Positions 1-5,540 of a DNA stretch of 5,540 nucleotides are shown here, in pieces. Under the pieces are notes generated by a model, which saw nothing but the letters and a program-made list of their open reading frames with translations, did not search any database and was not told the DNA's origin. The first letter of the stretch is position 1. Every line of letters starts with the position of its first letter. Made by a program: the position numbers and the translations under genes. The stretch lies in the NCBI GenBank assembly GCA_016936335.1, contig JAFGXZ010000337.1, positions 1-5,540 of the forward strand. Reading direction: 5' to 3'. Source of the DNA: Fidelibacterota bacterium. GTDB lineage: Bacteria > Fidelibacterota > UBA2242.

Positions 1-1507
1 CACACTGCCCGATAAGGTTGCGATTCATTTAAATGATACTCATCCGACCCTGGCAATACCGGAGCTGATGCGGATTCTGATGGATAAAGAAGCTTTGAAA
101 TGGGATGAAGCATGGGATATCACAAACAGGACAATTGCCTATACCAATCACACCATACTGCCCGAGGCATTGGAAAAGTGGCCGCTTGAATTATTATCCA
201 GAATCCTACCGCGGCACCTGGAAATTATTTATGAAATTAATTCATGGTTTCTTAAACAGGTACTCTTAAAATTTCCGAATGATCTTGATCGGATGCGCAA
301 GATGTCAATCATTGAAGAAGATAATGGAAAAATGGTTCGAATGGCCAGTCTGGCCTTTGTCGGAAGTCATTCCATAAACGGTGTATCTGCATTACACACT
401 AACATCCTGAAGAGAGAATTGTTTAAGGATTTTCTGCAGGTTTTTCCCAATCGGGTAAACAATAAAACCAACGGTATTACACCGCGGAGATGGCTAAATC
501 AGGCCAATAGTGCTCTGGCGGCTTTGATCAGTGACAGTATCGGAGATTCATGGAAAAAAGACCTTAGTGAAATTAAAAAAATTGATGCCTATAAGGATGA
601 TCCGGAATTTCAAGCGAAATGGAAAGCAGTTAAACAGCGCAATAAATTAGCGTTTTTCAAATATTTGCTCGATTCCAAAGATATAAAAATTAATCCCGAA
701 TCCATGTTTGATGTTCAGATCAAGCGCTTGCATGAATATAAACGTCAGTTGCTGAATGTCCTGCGAATTATTGCCGAATATTTGTTGCTGAAAGAAAATC
801 CTAATGCTATACAGGTTCCGCGAACTATAATGATCGGTGGTAAAGCAGCGCCCGGTTATCAGCTGGCAAAATTGATTATAAAACTGGCCAACTGTGTCGG
901 CGAGATTGTAAACAACGACTCAGCGACAAAAGACATTCTTAATTTTCATTTTATTGAAAATTACAATGTTTCCCTGGCTGAGCGAATCATTCCGGCCTGT
1001 GAGCTGTCTGAGCAGATTTCCACTGCCGGAATGGAAGCTTCCGGGACTGGAAATATGAAACTGGCGCTGAATGGTGCTCTGACAATTGGAACTCTCGACG
1101 GCGCTAATATTGAAATTATGGAAGAAGTTGGGAAGGACAATATTTTTATTTTCGGTTTGACGGCGGATGAGGTGGCAAAAACAAAGCAAAACGGCTATGA
1201 TCCGAAGGCAATTTTAAAAAGCAATCCGCTTTTAAATCAGGTAATGGAGTTGATTCGAAGTGACTTTTTCTGTCATGATCAGCCCGGATTATTTAATCCC
1301 ATTTTCGAAACACTGGTTAATAAGGGTGATCATTTTATGGTTCTTGCTGATTTTGATGCATACATGAGTGCTCAAAGGAGAGTTGACGATGTATATCTTG
1401 ACCAAACCAGCTGGACTCGAAAATCGATTATCAATACGGCCAACATGGCAAAATTTTCTTCTGATCGCACAATCAATGAATATGCCGAGGAAATCTGGAA
1501 AATATAA
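1..1507 (+). CDS. glgP: Glycogen/starch/maltodextrin phosphorylase, C-terminal part (5' end outside window)
   Basis: This enzyme (GT35 family) removes terminal alpha-1,4-linked glucose from glycogen or maltodextrin with phosphate, giving glucose-1-phosphate in the cytoplasm. The reading frame is open from base 2, where it already encodes the conserved block KVAIHLNDTHP, so the ATG at 68 is an internal methionine and the true start lies upstream. About 501 residues are visible, corresponding by remembered alignment to roughly residue 330 to near the end of the ~840-residue rabbit enzyme. Conserved active-site blocks are present in order: TNHT (about 143-154), NKTNGITPRRW (from 461), QIKRLHEYKRQ (from about 716), GGKAAPGY (from about 837), and EASGTGNMK, whose lysine at 1058-1060 is the residue that carries pyridoxal phosphate. 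The frame closes with FSSDRT...EIWKI and TAA. No truncation or missing key residue is seen in this part. The N-terminal region, where animal enzymes have regulatory sites, is not visible. Other glycogen genes may lie upstream, but none is in the window. Confidence 0.97.
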   Translation, partial: TLPDKVAIHLNDTHPTLAIPELMRILMDKEALKWDEAWDITNRTIAYTNHTILPEALEKWPLELLSRILPRHLEIIYEINSWFLKQVLLKFPNDLDRMRKMSIIEEDNGKMVRMASLAFVGSHSINGVSALHTNILKRELFKDFLQVFPNRVNNKTNGITPRRWLNQANSALAALISDSIGDSWKKDLSEIKKIDAYKDDPEFQAKWKAVKQRNKLAFFKYLLDSKDIKINPESMFDVQIKRLHEYKRQLLNVLRIIAEYLLLKENPNAIQVPRTIMIGGKAAPGYQLAKLIIKLANCVGEIVNNDSATKDILNFHFIENYNVSLAERIIPACELSEQISTAGMEASGTGNMKLALNGALTIGTLDGANIEIMEEVGKDNIFIFGLTADEVAKTKQNGYDPKAILKSNPLLNQVMELIRSDFFCHDQPGLFNPIFETLVNKGDHFMVLADFDAYMSAQRRVDDVYLDQTSWTRKSIINTANMAKFSSDRTINEYAEEIWKI

Positions 1508-1534
1508 TCCCATAAATAATACTTAAATCCCATA
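1506..1534. repeat. 9-base direct repeat AATCCCATA, two copies
   Basis: AATCCCATA occurs at 1506-1514, overlapping the glgP stop codon, and again at 1526-1534. The copies start 20 bases apart, close to two helical turns. Such spacing would suit a dimeric DNA-binding protein, but the sequence is AT-rich and short, so chance is a real possibility. No function is assigned. Confidence 0.35.
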
Positions 1535-1620
1535 GTTGATTTTCATTTTTCTCTTTGTTTCCTCTGGAAAATAATGTAACCTTCGACGATTTTTAACCGC
1601 TTTATTTTTAATGTCTTACC

Positions 1621-1646
1621 ATCGGCTGATAAGCAAAAACGCCGAT
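1621..1646 (+). other. Small inverted repeat in the leader of the helicase gene
   Basis: ATCGGC (1621-1626) pairs perfectly with GCCGAT (1641-1646) around a 14-base loop. It lies 17 bases upstream of the purine-rich ribosome binding site of the helicase gene, so if transcribed it would be a weak hairpin in the 5' untranslated leader. The rest of the gap from 1508 to 1679 is AT-rich; I see no convincing promoter and no good terminator after glgP, so read-through from glgP into the helicase gene is possible. Confidence 0.3.
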
Positions 1647-1663
1647 AGCGATGTACCCTGCGA

Positions 1664-1668
1664 AAGGA
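1664..1668 (+). promoter_or_regulatory. Ribosome binding site that decides the helicase start
   Basis: AAGGA lies 11 bases before the ATG at 1680. The alternative in-frame ATG at 1611 is preceded only by a T-rich run (CTTTATTTTTA) without any purine-rich site, so translation most likely begins at 1680. Confidence 0.6.
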
Positions 1669-1679
1669 TTCAGATAAAC

Positions 1680-3254
1680 ATGACCACATTTAAAGACCTC
1701 GGCTTATCTGAGGATTTACTACAAATTGTCAAGGAACGCGGATTTGAGGAACCAACGCCAATTCAAATCGAAGTGATTCCGGCGATTCTGACTGGTAGTA
1801 AGGATATTGTCGGACAGGCTCTGACCGGTACTGGCAAAACGGCAGCCTTTGCACTTCCAATTATTGACCTTCTGGATCAAAAGAAAAAACATCCCCAGGT
1901 TTTGGTCCTGACGCCGACAAGGGAATTAGCGGTTCAGGTCGCTGAAGAATTTAATTCATTGAAAGGCAATAAACGATTGACTGTTATTCCTATTTATGGC
2001 GGCCAATCTATCGAGCGACAGCTTCAGAGTTTAGCCCGGGGAATTGACATCATTGTCGGAACTCCGGGACGGATTCTGGATCATATCCGACGTAAAACCC
2101 TTCGTTTAGATAGAATATCCTATCTTGTTCTTGATGAAGCCGACGAAATGTTGAATATGGGATTTCATGAAGAAGTTTCAGCTATTCTGGATAAAACTCC
2201 CGCCGATAAGCGCTCAATGCTTTTTTCTGCGACAATTTCAGACGAAGTGTTGGACATTTCTCAAAAATACATGAATGAGTACAAACTGATAAAAACCGGT
2301 AAAGGTCAGTTGACTGTCAGTGATACTGATCAAATTTACTTTGAAGTGAAGCGGTACGATAAATTTGAAGCGCTGTGTCGGATCATCGACATGGAAGAAG
2401 ATATTTACGCTCTTGTTTTTTGCCGGACAAAGGTTGATGTCGATACTGTCGCGAATCACCTGATGGAGCGCGGGTATGATGCTGATGGACTGCACGGCGA
2501 TATGACTCAATTTATCCGGGAAAAAATACTGGCGAAATTTAAAAGCCGACGGATCAATATTTTAATTGCTACCGACGTGGCTGCCCGGGGAATCGATATT
2601 CAGGATTTAACCCATGTTATCAATTATTCATTACCACAGGATCCCGAAGCCTATATTCACAGAATCGGACGAACCGGGCGGGCCGGTAAAACCGGGATCG
2701 CAGTGACGTTCATTACCCCGACAGAGTATCGAAAACTCCAGTTTATCCAAAGAATTGCCAAATCAAAAATCACAAAAGCAACTCTTCCGAATATAAGTGA
2801 TGTCATTCACTCAAAACGGGCAAAAATTCAAACCGAGCTGCAAAACCTTTTAACGTCAAAACCTGAAAAAGTGTATGTTGATATGGCTCGCAATCTGATA
2901 CGCGATTCCGATCCAATAGAAATAATTGCCGGACTTCTGAAACATTCTTTTCATTCAGAACTGGATACTTCCCAATATAATGAAATTTCCGAAGCGACCG
3001 TTGATAATAAGGGAACTACCCGGCTTTTTGTGACCCAGGGCCGAAAGGATGGATTGACTCCCCGTAAACTGATTAAATATATCACTGAGAAATCCGGTGT
3101 AAAAGGCGATTCCATTAATGATCTTCAGATTTTGGACAGTTTTTCTTTCCTGGCAATGCCTTTTGTTGATGCTGAGAAGGTACTGGCAACGTTTAAAGGC
3201 CGGAAGAAGGGTAGTGGTCTGATTATTACTAAGGCGAAGGATAAACGGAAATAG
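1680..3254 (+). CDS. deaD: DEAD-box ATP-dependent RNA helicase, DeaD/CshA type
   Basis: A cytoplasmic ATP-dependent RNA helicase of superfamily 2. Relatives unwind short RNA duplexes during ribosome assembly, mRNA decay and cold adaptation. With the start at 1680 it has 524 residues. Motifs in order: Q motif (F4, then PTPIQ at 25-29), motif I ALTGTGKT (47-54, Walker A), Ia PTRELA (79-84), Ib TPGR (128-131), motif II DEAD (152-155), motif III SAT (183-185), motif IV VFCRT (246-250), motif V ATDVAARGID (297-306), motif VI HRIGRTGRAG (327-336). After a linker of about 100 residues, residues 448-524 (RLFVTQGRKDGLTP... and a basic tail) match the DbpA-type RNA-binding domain found at the C-terminus of DeaD, CshA and DbpA. 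All catalytic motifs are intact. It is shorter than E. coli DeaD (about 630 residues) and nearer in size to CshA-type proteins, so the symbol is by family only. An extended 547-residue form from ATG 1611 is possible, but its first 23 residues do not resemble the family. It is followed by a hairpin terminator, so it probably ends its transcript. Confidence 0.95.
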   Translation: MTTFKDLGLSEDLLQIVKERGFEEPTPIQIEVIPAILTGSKDIVGQALTGTGKTAAFALPIIDLLDQKKKHPQVLVLTPTRELAVQVAEEFNSLKGNKRLTVIPIYGGQSIERQLQSLARGIDIIVGTPGRILDHIRRKTLRLDRISYLVLDEADEMLNMGFHEEVSAILDKTPADKRSMLFSATISDEVLDISQKYMNEYKLIKTGKGQLTVSDTDQIYFEVKRYDKFEALCRIIDMEEDIYALVFCRTKVDVDTVANHLMERGYDADGLHGDMTQFIREKILAKFKSRRINILIATDVAARGIDIQDLTHVINYSLPQDPEAYIHRIGRTGRAGKTGIAVTFITPTEYRKLQFIQRIAKSKITKATLPNISDVIHSKRAKIQTELQNLLTSKPEKVYVDMARNLIRDSDPIEIIAGLLKHSFHSELDTSQYNEISEATVDNKGTTRLFVTQGRKDGLTPRKLIKYITEKSGVKGDSINDLQILDSFSFLAMPFVDAEKVLATFKGRKKGSGLIITKAKDKRK

Positions 3255-3282
3255 GCAAGGGTTAATAAAAATCATTTATAGA

Positions 3283-3312
3283 AAAATGTTCTGTTTCAAA
3301 GCAGAACATTTT
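3283..3312 (+). terminator. Hairpin terminator after the helicase gene, possibly bidirectional
   Basis: A perfect 11-base inverted repeat, AAAATGTTCTG (3283-3293) and CAGAACATTTT (3302-3312), can be extended by a T-G and a T-A pair to a 13-bp stem with a four-base loop. The A run on the left arm and T run on the right arm, followed by CAATTT, give the A-stem-T symmetry of terminators that can work on both strands. The stem is poor in G+C and the T run is partly inside it, so its strength is uncertain. It starts 28 bases after the helicase stop. Confidence 0.7.
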
Positions 3313-3325
3313 CAATTTAAAAATG

Positions 3326-3354
3326 CTGACCTTTTGTAAAAGTTTTATTATACT
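3326..3354 (+). promoter_or_regulatory. Sigma70-like promoter for the dehydrogenase gene
   Basis: CTGACC (3326-3331; four of six consensus bases of TTGACA) is followed after exactly 17 bases by TATACT (3349-3354; five of six bases of TATAAT). Transcription would start near 3361, giving a leader of about 90 nt before the ATG at 3451. Its place just downstream of the terminator hairpin supports a new transcription unit here. This is a consensus match only, and AT-rich DNA yields such matches by chance. Confidence 0.5.
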
Positions 3355-3398
3355 TGAGTCAGGAAAAATATCAATGATCACAATTTTAATAATCATAC

Positions 3399-3419
3399 GC
3401 TGTTATAAAGTAGGACAGC
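3399..3419 (+). other. Small inverted repeat in the dehydrogenase leader
   Basis: GCTGT (3399-3403) is complementary to ACAGC (3415-3419) with an 11-base AT-rich loop. It sits inside the predicted 5' untranslated leader, 19 bases before the ribosome binding site. The stem is only five pairs (six with a T-G pair), so it may have no function. It resembles no riboswitch I recognise. Confidence 0.25.
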
Positions 3420-3438
3420 AAATCTAATTTTATTCCAG

Positions 3439-3445
3439 AAAGGAG
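3439..3445 (+). promoter_or_regulatory. Strong ribosome binding site of the dehydrogenase gene
   Basis: AAAGGAG ends five bases before the ATG at 3451. It is the best Shine-Dalgarno match in the window, clearly stronger than those of the two neighbouring genes, and fixes the start of the 544-residue dehydrogenase including its N-terminal extension. Confidence 0.85.
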
Positions 3446-3450
3446 TTAGT

Positions 3451-5085
3451 ATGTCGGAAGTGTTTTCGATTAGTCCAAGTGGTGAAAAATTTCGAATTCC
3501 CGGTCAGGAAGAGTATCCATCAGAATTTGAAATGTTGAAAAAGCGCGTTCAAACTGAACGGGAAAATGGACGGGAAATTGTTGTGGTGATGGGAGTAGGC
3601 TTTGTCGGGGCTGTTATGGCTGCGATTGTTGCTGATACTGTTGATGAGAACGGAAAACCTTCCAAATTTGTGATTGGTATGCAACGTCCCAGCGCACGGA
3701 GTTATTGGAAAATTCCGTTGTTGAACAGAGGTGTTTCTCCGGTGAAAGCCGAAGATCCGGAAGTAGATCCAATGATCGAGCGCTGTGTAAACGCAAAGAA
3801 AACACTGATAGCCACATACACCTATGATGTCCTGAAACTGGCCGATGTTGTCGTCGTCGATGTGCAATGTGATTATCTCAAGGAAGCGCTGGGAGATGTC
3901 CGGTCCGGTAAAACCGATATGGCAGCATTGGAACAATCAATTGGTGTCATTGCGGAACACATCCCGGCCGAAGCGCTGGTACTGATTGAAACGACTGTCG
4001 CACCGGGAACCACCGAACAGGTGGCATTTCCGATCATGAAAGATATTTTTAAAAAAAGAGGCATCAAATCCGATCCATTGCTGGCGCATAGTTATGAGAG
4101 GGTAATGCCGGGCCGGAATTATGTTGCCAGTATCAGGGATTTCTGGCGCGTTTGCAGCGGAATCAATGATAAGGCCCGCGATAAGGTGGTAAAGTTCCTT
4201 AATGAGGTTCTCAATACCGATAAATTCCCTTTGACAGTCATGGACCGTCCCATAGAATCAGAGACAGCGAAAATCGTCGAAAACAGTTATCGGGCGACAA
4301 TTCTGGCATTCCTGGATGAGTGGAGCCTGTATGCTGAACGGAATGGTGTCGACCTGATCAAAGTTATCAACGCCATCAAAGTCCGGCCAACCCATAGCAA
4401 TATGATATTTCCCGGACCGGGAATTGGTGGTTATTGTCTTCCAAAAGATGGCGGTCTCGGGGTTTGGGCATATAAACACATTCTCGGTTATAATGATGAT
4501 ATTTTTAAACTGACACCTATGGCTATTGACATTAATGATACCCGCGGTTTGCATGTCGCTGAACTGACCCGGGATGCATTGCGAAACATGGGAGAGCAAA
4601 TCGCGGCAGCAGAAGTCTTAATTCTGGGTGCTGCCTATCGTGAAGACGTCGGTGATACCCGCTACAGTGGCTCAGAAATTATTGTCAGAAAACTGGCCGA
4701 AATGGGTGCAAATATCCGTGTCCATGACCCCTACGTTCAGCATTGGTGGGAGTTCGAAATGCAGGACAGCTATCCCAGCCCCGGTCATAGTAAAGCCCGT
4801 TTTTTCCGAAATCAGGAGAAACTGAAAGAATTGCGCATTGAACAGGATTTAAGGAAGGCCTTAAAGGATGTAAAGGCCGTCATTCTGGCAGTCCGACATG
4901 AAGCTTATATGGATCTTGATCCGAAAGAATTATTGGAGCAGATCGGTCACCCGGCAGCGATTATTGATTGTTTTGGAATTTTAGGTGATGATAAAATTCG
5001 TAAATATTTTGAACTGGACTGTGAAGTAAAAGGTCTGGGCAGAGGACATATTCAGCGTATAAAGGAAGATGTTCGCAATAATTAA
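3451..5085 (+). CDS. Divergent nucleotide-sugar 6-dehydrogenase (UDP-glucose/GDP-mannose dehydrogenase family)
   Basis: Family members oxidise the C6 alcohol of a nucleotide sugar to a carboxylate in two NAD(P)+-dependent steps, making uronic acid donors for surface polysaccharides. Seen in order: an N-terminal extension of about 40 polar residues, Rossmann motif GVGFVG (48-53), ETTVAPGTTE (180-189), SYERVMPGR (214-222), AKIVEN with catalytic-type K274 and N278, and GGYCLPKD with the probable nucleophile C329. The C-terminal domain has GDTRYSGS (401-408), HDPY (425-428), RHEAY (482-486) and IIDCFG. The protein has 544 residues; typical members have about 400-450. Besides the N-terminal extension there appears to be an insertion around residues 431-460. 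After the second strand it reads IGMQRP (75-80) where the family usually has an acidic residue (as in VDxD). The ERVMPGR segment is closer to my memory of UDP-N-acetylhexosamine dehydrogenases (WecC-like, PERVLPG) than of UDP-glucose dehydrogenase, but the substrate cannot be fixed from this. It probably shares a transcript with the downstream oxidoreductase gene. Confidence 0.88.
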   Translation: MSEVFSISPSGEKFRIPGQEEYPSEFEMLKKRVQTERENGREIVVVMGVGFVGAVMAAIVADTVDENGKPSKFVIGMQRPSARSYWKIPLLNRGVSPVKAEDPEVDPMIERCVNAKKTLIATYTYDVLKLADVVVVDVQCDYLKEALGDVRSGKTDMAALEQSIGVIAEHIPAEALVLIETTVAPGTTEQVAFPIMKDIFKKRGIKSDPLLAHSYERVMPGRNYVASIRDFWRVCSGINDKARDKVVKFLNEVLNTDKFPLTVMDRPIESETAKIVENSYRATILAFLDEWSLYAERNGVDLIKVINAIKVRPTHSNMIFPGPGIGGYCLPKDGGLGVWAYKHILGYNDDIFKLTPMAIDINDTRGLHVAELTRDALRNMGEQIAAAEVLILGAAYREDVGDTRYSGSEIIVRKLAEMGANIRVHDPYVQHWWEFEMQDSYPSPGHSKARFFRNQEKLKELRIEQDLRKALKDVKAVILAVRHEAYMDLDPKELLEQIGHPAAIIDCFGILGDDKIRKYFELDCEVKGLGRGHIQRIKEDVRNN

Positions 5086-5160
5086 TTGAATTAGCATCGT
5101 AACAATTTCTTCCGCGCTGATTATTGCCGGTTTATTTGGAATATTAACAATGGAATTTGA

Positions 5161-5540
5161 ATGTACAGAATTCGTTGGGGAATTATTGGTTGCGGTAACG
5201 TAACTGAAAAAAAAAGCGGTCCCGGTTTTCAAAACGCAAATAACTCCGAACTGGTCGCAGTTATGCGACGTAACGGGAAATTAGCCAAAGATTATGCCCG
5301 TCGTCATAATGTCCCAAAATGGTACGATAATGCCGATCATCTGATCAACGATCCTGATGTAAATGCGATTTATATTGCGACACCACCGTCGTCACATTTG
5401 GAATACACGTTAAAAGTGGCTCAGGCAGCGAAACCGGTTTATGTCGAAAAACCGATGGCTTGCAGTTTTACCGAATGTCAACGGATGATTGAAACCTGTG
5501 AAAAAGCTGCAGTGCCATTATTCATTGCCTATTATCGGCG
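5161..5540 (+). CDS. Gfo/Idh/MocA-family oxidoreductase, N-terminal part (3' end outside window)
   Basis: The frame stays open to the right edge, giving 126 complete codons of a protein that in this family is usually about 330-400 residues. Family members are NAD(P)-dependent dehydrogenases of sugars, inositols and nucleotide sugars. Seen: the Rossmann motif GIIGCGNVT (7-15), a second strand ending VAVMRRN (32-38), YIATPPSSH in the fourth-strand region, and the family hallmark EKP (96-98), whose K97 lies in the active site. The start at 5161 is well constrained because the codon just before it in frame (5158-5160) is TGA. The ribosome binding site is poor (GGAA at 5152-5155, five bases upstream), so translation may be weak or linked to that of the preceding gene. 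The 75-base spacer after the dehydrogenase holds a second in-frame stop (TAG, 5092-5094) and no visible terminator, which supports cotranscription. A run of nine A residues (5207-5215) lies in codons 16-19 and the frame reads through it intact. The substrate is unknown. Confidence 0.92.
   Translation, partial: MYRIRWGIIGCGNVTEKKSGPGFQNANNSELVAVMRRNGKLAKDYARRHNVPKWYDNADHLINDPDVNAIYIATPPSSHLEYTLKVAQAAKPVYVEKPMACSFTECQRMIETCEKAAVPLFIAYYR

Noticed and set aside
68..70. ATG at 68 as the start of glgP
   Set aside because: The frame is open from base 2 and already encodes the conserved phosphorylase block KVAIHLNDTHP upstream of this ATG, so it is an internal methionine.
1558..1570. TTTCC-TCT-GGAAA hairpin as a terminator for glgP
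   Set aside because: The stem has five pairs with a three-base loop and no T run follows, so it is too weak to call.
1611..1679. Upstream ATG at 1611 as the helicase start (adds 23 residues)
   Set aside because: It has no Shine-Dalgarno site, and the added residues are unlike the family, while the ATG at 1680 has AAGGA upstream and begins at the usual place just before the Q-motif phenylalanine.
3404..3409. TATAAA at 3404-3409 as a second -10 element
   Set aside because: No acceptable -35 hexamer lies 16-18 bases upstream (CAATTT at the 17-base position).
3520..3936. Antisense reading frame of 138 codons inside the dehydrogenase gene
   Set aside because: It lies wholly opposite a conserved coding region, its product has no recognisable motif, and I see no ribosome binding site for it. 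The other antisense frames (920-1189, 1289-1513, 2238-2510, 2955-3275, 3614-3817, 3873-4067, 4258-4599, 4981-5232) were set aside for similar reasons.
4628..4825. Same-strand 65-codon frame inside the dehydrogenase gene
   Set aside because: It overlaps the conserved C-terminal domain of the dehydrogenase in another frame and its product resembles nothing.
5150..5203. Short frame from ATG 5150 overlapping the oxidoreductase start
   Set aside because: It encodes only 17 residues in a different frame and has no good ribosome binding site. Translational coupling is conceivable but nothing supports it.

Overview
The window holds ordinary bacterial chromosomal DNA with four protein genes, all on the + strand. 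From left to right they are the 3' part of a glycogen phosphorylase gene (glgP, cut by the left edge), a complete DEAD-box RNA helicase (DeaD/CshA type), a complete but divergent nucleotide-sugar dehydrogenase, and the 5' part of a Gfo/Idh/MocA-family oxidoreductase (cut by the right edge). I see no rRNA, tRNA, CRISPR array, insertion sequence, phage gene or attachment site.

The organism is a bacterium with moderately AT-rich DNA. It has Shine-Dalgarno sites (a strong one before the nucleotide-sugar dehydrogenase) and one sigma70-like promoter. The sequence alone does not fix the phylum. The lack of operon logic between glgP, the helicase and the sugar genes is common in free-living environmental bacteria, but this is only an impression.

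Layout: glgP ends at 1507. A 172-base AT-rich gap with no convincing terminator follows; it contains a 9-base direct repeat and a small inverted repeat just before the helicase ribosome binding site. The helicase runs from 1680 to 3254; an upstream in-frame ATG at 1611 is less likely as the start. The gap at 3255-3450 reads as a unit boundary: a 13-bp hairpin suited to (possibly bidirectional) termination, then a CTGACC-17-TATACT promoter, a leader of about 90 nt, and an AAAGGAG ribosome binding site in front of the dehydrogenase. The oxidoreductase begins 75 bases after the dehydrogenase stop with no obvious terminator between, so these two genes are probably one transcription unit.

Function: glgP releases glucose-1-phosphate from storage glucan. 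The helicase belongs to RNA metabolism and is probably an independent housekeeping gene. The last two genes form a candidate sugar-modifying pair: one oxidises the C6 hydroxyl of a nucleotide sugar to a uronic acid, and the other could oxidise a ring hydroxyl of a sugar or nucleotide sugar. The most notable point is that both lack the acidic residue expected at the end of the second Rossmann strand and carry arginine there instead, and the first is about 100 residues longer than typical family members. I found no clear evidence of an undescribed system.
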